Below, in pieces: positions 18,940 to 27,438 of a stretch of 64,000 bases of DNA. This DNA is from MB1-2 sp046566065 (lineage in GTDB: Bacteria > Actinomycetota > CADDZG01 > WHSQ01), in NCBI GenBank assembly GCA_046566065.1, contig JBKHXK010000002.1:1-64000 (forward strand), written 5' to 3'. The notes beneath the pieces are model-generated. The model did no database searches. It was given only the letters and a program-made list of their open reading frames with translations, and was not told where the DNA came from. Numbering within the stretch: position 1 is the first letter of the stretch; each line of letters opens with the position of its first letter. The translations under genes and the position numbers were made by a program.

Positions 18940-19167
18940 CTAGCTCGCCGGAGGCGTGTTGGCCGCGGGCTTCTTGGCGTACTTCTTCTGGAAGCGCTCG
19001 ACCCGGCCCCCCGTGTCCACGAGCTTCTGCTTGCCCGTGTAGAAGGGGTGACACTGGTTACAGAGCTCGACGTGAAGCTCGTCCTTGATCGAACGGGTCA
19101 CGAAGCTGTTCCCGCACGAACAGGTGACCTTCGTCTCTTTGTAGTCCGGGTGGATCCCTTGTTTCAT
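18940..19167 (-). CDS. rpmE: 50S ribosomal protein L31, zinc-binding form
   Basis: L31 (75 aa) bridges the ribosomal subunits. The N-terminal MKQGIHPDY and the zinc ligands CSCGNSF and CNQCHPFYTGKQ are intact, so this is the Cys-containing C+ form. The C-terminal AAKK-type extension (KKYAKKPAANTPP) is common. Its ATG overlaps the stop of the 53-aa gene at 19164-19325 as ATGA. Confidence 0.97.
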   Translation of the reverse strand: MKQGIHPDYKETKVTCSCGNSFVTRSIKDELHVELCNQCHPFYTGKQKLVDTGGRVERFQKKYAKKPAANTPPAS

Positions 19168-19325
19168 GTTGGTTCCTCTCCTGGTCGTTCTTGCTCTTTA
19201 GCCTCTCTCGCCTTCCGTGCCTTCTCGTACGCCACGGAAGCTCGAGCCATGATCCTGAAGGTCAGCCAAAGGCCACCGACCAAACCGATGATAAGCAGCC
19301 ACTCCGCTAAACCCAAACCGAGCAC
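19164..19325 (-). CDS. 53-aa single-pass membrane protein between rho and rpmE
   Basis: This short gene encodes 53 residues: a hydrophobic helix (LAEWLLIIGLVGGLWLTF) followed by a strongly charged amphipathic tail (YEKARKAREAKEQER). The GTG start has AGGGAA six bases upstream and lies 10 bases after the rho stop. The stop overlaps the rpmE start as ATGA. Good start and stop spacing on both sides supports a real, translationally coupled gene. I do not recognise a family. The tail could contact RNA or ribosomes, but that is speculation. Confidence 0.65.
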   Translation of the reverse strand: MLGLGLAEWLLIIGLVGGLWLTFRIMARASVAYEKARKAREAKEQERPGEEPT

Positions 19326-19335
19326 GGTCTGTTCC

Positions 19336-20961
19336 CTATTCGCCCTTCACGGGCGCCTTCGCGATCTCCCTGAGGAACTGGGCGTTCCCGGCGGTCGCCT
19401 TCATCTTGTCGATCAACAGCTCGAGAGCGCCGCCGTCGGCCAGGGCGTGAAGAACGCGACGCAAGCGCCAGACCAGCTGGAGCTCCTCCGGCGTCAGCAG
19501 GAGCTCCTCCTTGCGGGTGCCCGAGGCCGAGATATCGATCGCAGGGAAGATGCGCTTCTCCGACAGCTTACGGTCGAGCTTCAGTTCCCAGTTGCCCGTG
19601 CCCTTGAACTCTTCGAAGATCACCTCATCCATCCGGGAACCAGTCTCGACGAGAGCGGTGGCCAGGATCGTGAGAGAGCCACCGTGCTCGATGTTCCTAG
19701 CCGCTCCGAAGAACCGCTTCGGCGGATAAAGCGCGGTCGAGTCCACACCACCAGACAGGATGCGTCCGGAGGCAGGCGTAGCGAGGTTGTAGGCACGCGA
19801 CAGCCGGGTGATCCCGTCGAGCAGGATCATCACGTCCTTGCCCATCTCGACCAACCGCTTGGCGCGCTCGAGGGTCAGCTCGGTGACCTGGATGTGATCG
19901 TCGGACGGTCTGTCGAAGGTCGAGTAGATGACCTCGCCATCGACCGAGCGCTGCATGTCGGTGACCTCTTCCGGCCGCTCGTCCACCAGCAGCACGATCA
20001 GGTGGGTCTCGGGGTTGTTCACGCGCACCGCGTTGGCGATCTCTTGCATGATCGATGTCTTTCCGGCCTTGGGCGGACTGACGATCATGCCGCGCTGGCC
20101 CTTACCGATCGGCGCGATGAGATCGATGATGCGCGGGGTGATCGCACGAGGATTGTCGGCCACCTCGAGCGTCAGCCGATCCTGCGGATAGAGCGGCGTC
20201 AGGTCGGCGAAGCGCGGACGCTTCTGCGCGGCCTCGACGTCCTGGCCGTTCACACTGCGGATCTTCAGAAGAGCCTGGTACTTCTCGGACTCCTTCGGCG
20301 AACGCACCGAGCCCTCGATCTCGTCGCCCTTGCGAAGGTGGAAACGTCGCACCTGCGACACGGACACGTACACATCCTTGTCGCCGGGCAGGTATCCGCT
20401 GGTCCGCAGGAAGCCGTAGCCCTCCGGCAGGAGGTCCAGGATCCCGGTACGAACCTCTGCGTTCGGATCGTCCTCGACCTCGGTGTCCTCCCAGCGCTCC
20501 TCGCGCATGTAATGGGGAACGTTGCCTCCGCCACCGGGTCCACCTTGGCCGCCGCGGCCGCGACGACGCCGGCGCCCGCGGCCCTCGCCACGAGGCTCGG
20601 CCTTCTCGCGCGGCCGGTTACCCCGGTTGTTGTTGGTGCGTCCTTGATTGGGCCGGCGCTGTTGCCCGCGGTCGTCCCCGCGGTGATCGCGCTCGTCCAC
20701 CGCCGATTCGTCGCGCACGGGGGCCGGCGCCGTCGAGCCGCCGTCCGCGCTGCCCGGAGCCGGCGGGGCCGTCTCGCGCTTGGGCGCGGGGGCCGCGACC
20801 GGCTTGGCCTCAGCGCTGGCCTTGGGCTTGGATGCGCCGTTGCCACCGGCGATCCGGTCGATGATCTCGGCCTTCTTCAGGCCGGTCACCTTGAGATCGA
20901 GTGACTTGGCGATCTCTTTGAGCTCCGCAACGCCCTTGGTTTCCAGGCCTGCGCGGTCCAT
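19336..20961 (-). CDS. rho: transcription termination factor Rho
   Basis: Rho is the hexameric RNA helicase that ends transcription (541 aa from the ATG at 20961). The N-terminal Rho_N helix region (GVAELKEIAKSLDLK) is followed by a long Arg/Gly/Asn/Pro-rich insertion, then the cold-shock RNA-binding domain (GYGFLRTSGYLPG). The RecA-type core has the P-loop near residues 292-300 (VSPPKAGKTS). Insertions like this are usual in actinobacterial Rho and bind RNA. A TTG 18 bases further upstream is an alternative start. It is co-transcribed with the cDPG genes. Confidence 0.96.
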   Translation of the reverse strand: MDRAGLETKGVAELKEIAKSLDLKVTGLKKAEIIDRIAGGNGASKPKASAEAKPVAAPAPKRETAPPAPGSADGGSTAPAPVRDESAVDERDHRGDDRGQQRRPNQGRTNNNRGNRPREKAEPRGEGRGRRRRRGRGGQGGPGGGGNVPHYMREERWEDTEVEDDPNAEVRTGILDLLPEGYGFLRTSGYLPGDKDVYVSVSQVRRFHLRKGDEIEGSVRSPKESEKYQALLKIRSVNGQDVEAAQKRPRFADLTPLYPQDRLTLEVADNPRAITPRIIDLIAPIGKGQRGMIVSPPKAGKTSIMQEIANAVRVNNPETHLIVLLVDERPEEVTDMQRSVDGEVIYSTFDRPSDDHIQVTELTLERAKRLVEMGKDVMILLDGITRLSRAYNLATPASGRILSGGVDSTALYPPKRFFGAARNIEHGGSLTILATALVETGSRMDEVIFEEFKGTGNWELKLDRKLSEKRIFPAIDISASGTRKEELLLTPEELQLVWRLRRVLHALADGGALELLIDKMKATAGNAQFLREIAKAPVKGE

Positions 20962-20975
20962 GGCTGTCAACTCTC

Positions 20976-21656
20976 TCAAGCCTCCTGCATCGAGGGAGGT
21001 AGCTCGCCCAGATGGGGCTTCGCCGCCTCCCAGTCTTCTGTGAACCTCTTGAATCCCGAGTCGGTGAGGGGATGCTTCACCAGCGCCTCGAAAACCTTGA
21101 AGGGCATCGTCGCTATGTCTGATCCCATCCGGGCCGCTTCGACCACATGAACGGGGTGTCTGAGACTGGCCGCCAGCACCTGCGTGCTGTATCCCTGAGC
21201 GGCGTAGATCTCGCAGATGTCCGACAGCAGCCTGAGGCCGTCGGTAGCGACATCGTCCAGTCTACCTAAGAACGGCGAGATGATGTAGGCACCGGCCTCG
21301 GCGGCCAGTATGGCCTGTGCCGCAGAGAAGCAGAGGGTCACGTTCACCTTGATCCCCTCGTCCGAAAGGCGGCGCGTGGCGGCCAGCCCGTTGGGCGTCA
21401 GAGCGATCTTCACGACCGCGTTATCTGCGATCTGCATGATCTCTCTGCCCTGGCGGACCAGAGAATCGGTGTCGTCGCCGGCGGTCTCGATCGAGACGTC
21501 TCCCTCGACCAGCGTGCAGATCTCTTTCACGAGGGGCAAGAAGCCCTGCTCGGCCTTGCCGATCAATGTCGGGTTCGTGGTTACGCCCTTCAACACTCCC
21601 CACCTCACGCCCTCGCGGATCTCGTCGAGGTTCGCCGTGTCCAGGAAAAGCTTCAC
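20976..21656 (-). CDS. transaldolase / fructose-6-phosphate aldolase (short TalC type)
   Basis: This 226-aa TIM-barrel enzyme of the MipB/TalC class opens with FLDTANLDEI and GVTTNPTL. The Schiff-base lysine is K83 in NAVVKIALTPNG. Members either transfer dihydroxyacetone from fructose 6-phosphate (transaldolase) or cleave it (FSA), and sequence alone does not decide. It overlaps the 2-phosphoglycerate kinase stop by 4 bases, so it is in the same transcript as the cDPG genes and rho. Confidence 0.9.
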   Translation of the reverse strand: MKLFLDTANLDEIREGVRWGVLKGVTTNPTLIGKAEQGFLPLVKEICTLVEGDVSIETAGDDTDSLVRQGREIMQIADNAVVKIALTPNGLAATRRLSDEGIKVNVTLCFSAAQAILAAEAGAYIISPFLGRLDDVATDGLRLLSDICEIYAAQGYSTQVLAASLRHPVHVVEAARMGSDIATMPFKVFEALVKHPLTDSGFKRFTEDWEAAKPHLGELPPSMQEA

Positions 21657-22696
21657 GCGTGTTGCTCCCTTCTCGTTCCTGCTGTAGCGGCTTCTTCCGC
21701 CGTTCTCTGTGCTTGTTCGCGCTGCCGGCCCACGACCTCTACGGCCTGGTCCAGCAACGCGCCGTCGGCTTCTTCGAGCGGGATCCCTCGCTCAACGGTC
21801 TCGAGGGCTTTGGTGATGACGTGATCGATGATCTCCGTCAGCGTCGCGTCCAGATCGTAATGCTCAACCTGAGGGACGTTGCGCATCGCGGCCGAAGAGA
21901 TCATGTACTTCTGGATCCGGCGGATCTTCTTGAAGGCGTTCAGATAGCGGTCGTGCCCGCGCAGGTTGGAGTCGCGACCTCTGCGATAGAAGTGGCTCCG
22001 GTGAAGCTCCTCGTCGTCGATCGTCACCAGCAACGGAACGATCACGGCTTGGTCGCTCTCGATCTTCTCGAGGAAGCCCGGGACCAGGTGTGCGCCTTCC
22101 AGGATCATGTCGGTGCCCTCTTCGATGGCGCGGTCGATCAGCGCCTGGGCTCCAACCGCGACCGCTGCGGCCTGCTCGCGGAAACCGATGATCAGCCGGT
22201 CACCCGAGTGCGGGATCGGCTGTCGGATCTCTCGATCCGCTTCGAACGAGGACGAATACAGGGTGGGGAACATCTCCTTCGTAAATGCGCTTCGAAGGAC
22301 CTCCCGTACGGCATCCGTGGAGACCACCCGAGTGATGCCGAGGCGAGACGCCAGCTGGGTGGCGATCGTCGACTTGCCCACGCCGGTGCCTCCCCCAAGC
22401 AGGATGATCAGTGGGATGTCCAGACGAGCGACCGACTGCCACTTGATGAAGGCCTCTGCGTAGCGCTCGCCCGCATCGCGACGGAGCACGTCCAGCGTTA
22501 GCTTGCGCAGGCGCTCGTTCGTGACCGTTGCATCCCCGACCAGCCGCAGCTCCTCTTCGACCTTGTTCGCGATCGCGTAAGCCTTGGCGGGACTCAGACC
22601 CGTGACCATCAGCGACGACGCGGCCAGACCCTTGGAGTAAGGGAGCCCGTATTCCTCCTCGGCGATGAATATGTGCTTGCGACGCGGCTCGTTCAT
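21653..22696 (-). CDS. 2-phosphoglycerate kinase
   Basis: This 347-aa protein has an N-terminal ATP-cone-like regulatory domain (residues 5-85, GLAASSLMVTGLSPAKAYAIA), then a P-loop kinase domain with GGTGVGKST at 102-110 and the VVSTDAVREVLR and ILEGAHLVPGF segments. The layout matches archaeal 2-phosphoglycerate kinase, which makes 2,3-bisphosphoglycerate from 2-phosphoglycerate and ATP. The enzyme expected to cyclise that product is encoded immediately upstream with a 4-base overlap. Together they would make cyclic 2,3-diphosphoglycerate (cDPG). The pairing makes the call firm. Confidence 0.88.
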   Translation of the reverse strand: MNEPRRKHIFIAEEEYGLPYSKGLAASSLMVTGLSPAKAYAIANKVEEELRLVGDATVTNERLRKLTLDVLRRDAGERYAEAFIKWQSVARLDIPLIILLGGGTGVGKSTIATQLASRLGITRVVSTDAVREVLRSAFTKEMFPTLYSSSFEADREIRQPIPHSGDRLIIGFREQAAAVAVGAQALIDRAIEEGTDMILEGAHLVPGFLEKIESDQAVIVPLLVTIDDEELHRSHFYRRGRDSNLRGHDRYLNAFKKIRRIQKYMISSAAMRNVPQVEHYDLDATLTEIIDHVITKALETVERGIPLEEADGALLDQAVEVVGRQREQAQRTAEEAATAGTRREQHA

Positions 22697-24048
22697 CGGG
22701 AACCGAACCGGGACTCTGACAGCTCGGCCGCCCAGCGGATCGCTTCGGCCGGGTCGTCGCCGTCGATGCCGACGGGCACGTTGTCCATATAGACGACGTC
22801 GAGGTCGCAGGACAACGCCGCTCTCGTCGCGACGTCGATGCCCGCTGCCTTGATCTCACAGAGAAGGATGTCTGCCTCTTTCTTCACGTCCGCTATCTCT
22901 TCCTCGAGCCTCTTCCGGTCGGAAAGTGCATGAGTTATCCCCACGACCTTGCATCCGTGCTCCTCTTCCAGATGCTTGGTTATCGACCCTGCCGCCTCTT
23001 CAGGAGCAGTGGTCGCCACGAACACGTTCGATCCCTCGATCGAACGGGTTGGCGCGGGCCGGAACACGGTTCGAACGACCCTGATCTCTTCGGGCCCGCT
23101 GCTTCGGCGAAAGGCTGCGCCGACGTGAGAGGTGATCGCGGAGATCTGGGAGGAAGAACCGAACGGCTCTTCGCACATAGTAACCACGACGAAATCCGAT
23201 AGCAAGAGTCGGAACGGGCCCATGTAGCCCGAGAGGTATTCGAGAGGGATGGAAGCCGGCACCACCAGGCCCGTCGCGTCGGCCGCCGCCGGAGGGATGG
23301 CGGAACCGGAGCCCTCGAGGATGAGGAAATCTCCGGGTTGCTCATTAGCGAGCTCGACGCCCTCGGCCACGTTGGAGAAGTCCACGGCGCCGGCCAGCCC
23401 TCCCCCACACCTTCGACAGCCCACGGTGCGGACCCGGCCGAGCAGCGCGTCCTCGATGTAGTCCGACGCCGCATGTCGTCCCGCGTCGGCCAGCTCGAGG
23501 AGGTCCTTCGGTTGGAGCTCGATCTCGTCCCCACGCATCACCTCGGGCTCTTCCGGGCCCCCTCGACCCATCGAGACGATGACCGGCGTTCGGCCCGAGG
23601 CCGTCAGCGTGCGCGCTGCGAAACCGCCCACCGCGGTCTTGCCGGTCCTCTTCCCGGTGCCCACGATCGACAGAGACGGTTTCCTCGCAAGGGGGGGCCG
23701 GGGCGGGGGTGTGAAGCGGAAGTCGGCCCCCTCGTACGGCACGTCGTTGATCAATGCGATCGCGGCCAGCTCGTGTCTTCGCCGGTAATCGAGAACCGGC
23801 TCGTCGGAGAGGTCGAGGACCGCGTCGGCGCCGGTTGTTGCCAACAGCTCGTCGAGCACCCGGCGCGGGTCGTCGCCGACCTTCACTGCCACGTCGCCGT
23901 ATGCAGCCACGCCTGCGGCGGGCAGCTTCTCCTTCCCGCCCGCCATCACGGCGGCTTCGATCGTGTGCCCCGCACGCCGGACCTGGTCGAGGGCCGACGT
24001 GACCACCGGTGGATAGTGCTCGCCGTCGACGATCACGACGTAGCGCAT
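22693..24048 (-). CDS. cyclic 2,3-diphosphoglycerate synthetase
   Basis: This 451-aa protein would form the intramolecular phosphoanhydride of cDPG, using ATP and 2,3-bisphosphoglycerate. It starts with VVIVDGEHYPPVV, has a P-loop-like GTGKRTGKT at residues 130-138 and a Gly-rich VSMGRGGPEEPEV segment, and ends with DNVPVGIDGDDP, all features I associate with the archaeal enzyme. A Shine-Dalgarno (AGGAG) lies eight bases before the ATG. It is the first gene of a seven-gene operon that ends with rho, rpmE and yqhQ. Confidence 0.87.
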   Translation of the reverse strand: MRYVVIVDGEHYPPVVTSALDQVRRAGHTIEAAVMAGGKEKLPAAGVAAYGDVAVKVGDDPRRVLDELLATTGADAVLDLSDEPVLDYRRRHELAAIALINDVPYEGADFRFTPPPRPPLARKPSLSIVGTGKRTGKTAVGGFAARTLTASGRTPVIVSMGRGGPEEPEVMRGDEIELQPKDLLELADAGRHAASDYIEDALLGRVRTVGCRRCGGGLAGAVDFSNVAEGVELANEQPGDFLILEGSGSAIPPAAADATGLVVPASIPLEYLSGYMGPFRLLLSDFVVVTMCEEPFGSSSQISAITSHVGAAFRRSSGPEEIRVVRTVFRPAPTRSIEGSNVFVATTAPEEAAGSITKHLEEEHGCKVVGITHALSDRKRLEEEIADVKKEADILLCEIKAAGIDVATRAALSCDLDVVYMDNVPVGIDGDDPAEAIRWAAELSESRFGSR

Positions 24049-24136
24049 AGGGAGGGCTCCTGAGCAGGCAGCGGTTAGGTGAAGGCCTAGCGGGGTAACT
24101 CTATGTGACGAACCGACAGCGCCCTAGGAGGTTGCC

Positions 24137-24898
24137 ATGTTCGGAAAGAAAGACAACGAGACGGCCTACGCCGATACATCTCCTCNNNNNNNNNNNNNNN
24201 NNNNNNNNNNNNNNNNNNNNNNNNNNNNNNNNNNNNNNNNNNNNNNNNNNNNNNNNNNNNNNNNNNNNNNNNNNNNNNNNNNNNNNNNNNNNNNNNNNNN
24301 NNNNNNNNNNNNNNNNNNNNNNNNNNNNNNNNNNNNNNNNNAAGCCGGCATCGGCGCGGGCATCGCGCTCGTGGTCGCTCAGTTCCTCTCGTACCTCTGG
24401 GGCGGTTACACCGCTGGCCGCATGGCACGAGGTGCCGGCACGGCGAACGGTTTGCTCGTTCCGCTCGTTGCGATCCTGGCCGCGATCCTGGTCGGCGGCA
24501 TCGCCGCGGCGTTGGGCGCCAGCACCAACCTGAACCTCCCGTTCACGACCAACCAACTGCCGACCGAGAACGGCACCCTGGTCGACTGGGGCGTCGGGAT
24601 AGGCATCGCCTCGCTGATCGCCATGTTCTTCGGAGGAGGACTCGGGGGTGCCATGGGCTCGCGCTGGCACACCAAGCTCGAGGACCGCACCTTCGACGAG
24701 GCTGCGGCTCACCGCGAGGTCGACCTCCGCGATCGCAACACGACCGCGACCGAGGCCCGAACGCCCGTCGCCGGCGGGACCGCAGCGCCGGGCTACGCGG
24801 GCACCACCGCCACCGCTTCCAGCACCGCGGTGGAGCGTCCGGTGGACCTCTCGGGCGGCGGCTCGGGCACCGACGAGACCAGCTCTTACCGCCGCTGA
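24137..24898 (+). CDS. glycine-rich membrane protein (sequence gap inside)
   Basis: The ATG follows a strong AGGAGG and opens a frame (MFGKKDNETAYAD) that runs into 156 unknown bases and continues in frame after them. The visible part has three hydrophobic segments with Gly-zipper patterns (GIGAGIALVVAQFLSYLWGG, LVAILAAILVGGIAAALG, ASLIAMFFGGGLGGAMG), then an Ala/Thr/Arg-rich soluble tail. It resembles small YrzE-like membrane proteins of unknown function. The frame match on both sides suggests the gap length is correct modulo 3. Function is unknown. Confidence 0.7.
   Translation: MFGKKDNETAYADTSPXXXXXXXXXXXXXXXXXXXXXXXXXXXXXXXXXXXXXXXXXXXXXXXXXXXXXAGIGAGIALVVAQFLSYLWGGYTAGRMARGAGTANGLLVPLVAILAAILVGGIAAALGASTNLNLPFTTNQLPTENGTLVDWGVGIGIASLIAMFFGGGLGGAMGSRWHTKLEDRTFDEAAAHREVDLRDRNTTATEARTPVAGGTAAPGYAGTTATASSTAVERPVDLSGGGSGTDETSSYRR
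24186..24341. other. assembly gap (156 N)
   Basis: A run of 156 undetermined bases lies inside the membrane-protein gene at 24137-24898. It covers an estimated 52 codons, which probably include one or two membrane helices. Confidence 0.99.
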
Positions 24899-24901
24899 GG
24901 C

Positions 24902-24932
24902 GCCCTCCCAGGGTCCGCAGGAGGGCCCTGGG
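24902..24932 (+). terminator. possible hairpin terminator or spacer hairpin
   Basis: Two mutually exclusive 7-base-pair stems are possible: GCCCTCC with GGAGGGC (24902-24908 and 24920-24926), or CCCAGGG with CCCTGGG (24907-24913 and 24926-24932). No T-run follows, so this is a weak terminator candidate between the membrane-protein and cupredoxin genes. Partial read-through is likely. Confidence 0.4.
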
Positions 24933-24953
24933 ATACGGAGAACCACTAGAACC

Positions 24954-25409
24954 ATGAGGAGACTCGTGGCGGGCCTGGTTGCCCTGGTCCTAACCGCCCC
25001 TGCCGTCGGCGCGGCCCCCTCGAGCGCGCCCCTGCTCGCGTCGGGCTCGGCCGCCGAAGCCGTGCGTGTCTTCGCAGGAGGCGGCACCCAGCTCTCTAGC
25101 GGCATCTTCTTCCCCGGCACCGCCGTGGCCAACAACGACGGGAGCTTCACCGGAGAGCCCTACGTGGTCCCTGCCGGAAGCGACATCCTCCTGACCAACG
25201 TCGATCACTTCGTCGTCTCCGGAGGGGCTCACGGGATGAAGTCCTTCAAGCGCGTGAAGCGGGGCGGCAGGCTGGTCCCGCTGTTCGCCTCGAAGATGAT
25301 CCCCGGGCCCGGCGAGACCCTCATGATCACCAGCCACGTCAAGCCGGGCACGTACGCCTACTACTGCCCGATCCATCCGGGGATGCTCGGTCAGCTGACA
25401 TTCGAGTAG
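24954..25409 (+). CDS. secreted cupredoxin (blue-copper protein)
   Basis: This 151-aa protein has a signal peptide (MRRLVAGLVALVLTAPAVGA) and a plastocyanin-like domain. Type 1 copper ligands are suggested by VDHFVVSGG for the first His and by the C-terminal YYCPIHPGMLGQL, which supplies Cys, His and Met. It would carry electrons outside the membrane, or bind copper. It is 55 bases downstream of the membrane-protein gene. The redox partner is not visible in the window. Confidence 0.88.
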   Translation: MRRLVAGLVALVLTAPAVGAAPSSAPLLASGSAAEAVRVFAGGGTQLSSGIFFPGTAVANNDGSFTGEPYVVPAGSDILLTNVDHFVVSGGAHGMKSFKRVKRGGRLVPLFASKMIPGPGETLMITSHVKPGTYAYYCPIHPGMLGQLTFE

Positions 25410-25424
25410 CTCGAACGCCGCCGC

Positions 25425-26336
25425 CTAGATGTCGGAGCGCGCTCCCTGCGGTTCCCATTCACTTACGAACACGCGCCAGCCGCTGTTGCGCGCGCGGCAG
25501 ATCCTGCGTACCTGCTCGGCGCGGGTGGCCGCTTCCGGACGAGGTATGACGATCAACAGAGACGGCCCTGCACCGGCGAGCGCTACGGGCAAGCCGGCCT
25601 GACGCAGCTCGGCGTGCACCGCGGCGGTCTCGGGCATCAGCTTCAACCGGTGCGGCTCGTGCAAGCGGTCGTTCATGGCGTCGCTCAAGATGTCTGCACC
25701 CGAGCCGGTGGTGATCCCCGCGACCAGCAGAGCGGCGCGCGATGCCGTGAACTGAGCGTCGGCGAACGCCACGTCTGAAGGCAGCGCCTCGCGGGCCTGC
25801 TGGGTCGGGAAGCCTTCCCTGGGGACGGCGATGATCGGGACCAACCGCTCGCTGGGATCGAGGCGCATGTAGCGAAGCTCGTCCTCGTCGCTCCGGTAAC
25901 ACACGACCAGGCCCCCCAGAAGCGCAGGCAGCACGTTGTCGGGATGCCCTTCGATGCTCGTCGCGAGCTGGACCATCTCGATCTGCGGCACCGTACGCCC
26001 GGTGACGGCGCGCGCCGCGAAGAGGCCTCCCACGATGGCGGCCGAAGACGAACCGAGGCCCGCCGCCAGCGGGATCGGGTTCTTCACGCGCACGGCGAAT
26101 CCGGGGGGCCGGCGACCAACGTGATCGAAGAACGTATTCATGGAGCGGATCACGAGATTGGTGTCGTCGGCGGGAAGCTGCTCGGCCCCCTCGCCCTCGA
26201 CCGTGATGTCGATCGAATCCCGGCGCGGCTCGATATCGATCTCGAGGTGCATCTGCACCGCGATCCCGAGGGCGTCGAAACCTGGACCGAGGTTGGCGAC
26301 CGTGGCAGGCACGCGCACCTTTACCGCTGCAGGCAT
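25425..26336 (-). CDS. thrB: homoserine kinase
   Basis: This GHMP kinase (303 aa) phosphorylates homoserine to O-phosphohomoserine. It has the N-terminal VPATVANLGPGFDALG and the phosphate-binding PLAAGLGSSSAAIVGG. AAGGAGG lies five bases before the ATG. It follows thrC by 31 bases in the hom-thrC-thrB operon. The product is the substrate of the ThrC here and, perhaps, of the second ThrC-like enzyme at 54284. Confidence 0.96.
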   Translation of the reverse strand: MPAAVKVRVPATVANLGPGFDALGIAVQMHLEIDIEPRRDSIDITVEGEGAEQLPADDTNLVIRSMNTFFDHVGRRPPGFAVRVKNPIPLAAGLGSSSAAIVGGLFAARAVTGRTVPQIEMVQLATSIEGHPDNVLPALLGGLVVCYRSDEDELRYMRLDPSERLVPIIAVPREGFPTQQAREALPSDVAFADAQFTASRAALLVAGITTGSGADILSDAMNDRLHEPHRLKLMPETAAVHAELRQAGLPVALAGAGPSLLIVIPRPEAATRAEQVRRICRARNSGWRVFVSEWEPQGARSDI

Positions 26337-26367
26337 CTACCCCTCCTTGTCTAGACCGCCTGCGACC

Positions 26368-27438
26368 CTATAGCGCGAGGGCTTCCAGTATCGGGTCGAG
26401 CTCGGCGGCGACGAGCTGAGGGCGGAACGGACCCGACAGCACCCAGTCGGGATCCTTGAGTCCGTGGCCCGTCAGCACGCAGACGATGGTCGCGCCGCGC
26501 CCGATCGACCCGCGCTCTTTCAACTGCCGCAGACCCGCCACCGATGCGGCAGACGCCAGCTCCACGAAGACCCCCTCCGTCGCGAGATCGCGCTGAGCGG
26601 CGATGATCTCGTCGTCGGTGACCGAGGAGATCGCGCCGCCGGACTCCTCCGCCGCTCTCGTCGCGCCCTCCCACGAGGCGGGGTTGCCGATCCTGATAGC
26701 CGTCGCAACGGTCTGCGGGTCTTCGACCACCCGGCCCGCAACGATCGGAGCGGCCCCCGCGGCCTGGAAGCCGAACATCGCCGGGGTGTCCCCAGCCCAG
26801 CCGGCGTCGCGAGCTTCTCTGTATCCCTGCCAGTAAGCGGTGATGTTGCCGGCATTGCCGACCGGCATCACGTGCAGATCCGGCGCTCCGCCCAAGGTCT
26901 CCACGATCTCGAACGCGGCCGTCTTCTGACCTTCGATCCGGAACGGGTTGACGGAGTTCACAAGGGTCACCGGATGTGCGTCCGCCATCTCCTTGGTGAG
27001 CTCGAGGGCCCGGTCGAAGTTCGCTTCGATCTCGATCACCCGCGCCCCGTGGACCAAGGCCTGGGCGAGCTTGCCCAGAGCAACGTTGCCTCGCGGGATC
27101 AATACCGCGCAGACGAGACCGGCACGAGCCGCATAGGCGGCGGCGGACGCGCTGGTGTTCCCCGTCGACGCGCACACGACGGCACGTGAGCCTTCCTCGA
27201 GAGCCTTGGATACGGCCAACGTCATGCCTCGGTCCTTGAAGGAACCGGTGGGGTTCAGGCCCTCGTATTTGAGCCAGACCTCGGCGCCGACCTCCTCCGA
27301 CAGACGATCGGAACGGATCAACGGCGTGTCGCCCTCGCTAAGGGTGACGATCGGCGTCGCGTCCGTCACCGGCAACCGGTCGGCCCAGCGACGGATGATG
27401 CCCTCGCGCTTCAGCCTCTCTCCGCGGTCCGCCCTCAT
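26368..27438 (-). CDS. thrC: threonine synthase (canonical copy)
   Basis: This PLP enzyme (356 aa) converts O-phosphohomoserine to threonine. The PLP lysine is K68 in NPTGSFKDRGM, and the ASTGNTSASAAAYAARAG loop is typical. The start overlaps the hom stop as ATGA. It carries no N-terminal zinc ribbon, unlike the paralogue at 54284. Its position between hom and thrB makes it the housekeeping threonine enzyme. Confidence 0.95.
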   Translation of the reverse strand: MRADRGERLKREGIIRRWADRLPVTDATPIVTLSEGDTPLIRSDRLSEEVGAEVWLKYEGLNPTGSFKDRGMTLAVSKALEEGSRAVVCASTGNTSASAAAYAARAGLVCAVLIPRGNVALGKLAQALVHGARVIEIEANFDRALELTKEMADAHPVTLVNSVNPFRIEGQKTAAFEIVETLGGAPDLHVMPVGNAGNITAYWQGYREARDAGWAGDTPAMFGFQAAGAAPIVAGRVVEDPQTVATAIRIGNPASWEGATRAAEESGGAISSVTDDEIIAAQRDLATEGVFVELASAASVAGLRQLKERGSIGRGATIVCVLTGHGLKDPDWVLSGPFRPQLVAAELDPILEALAL

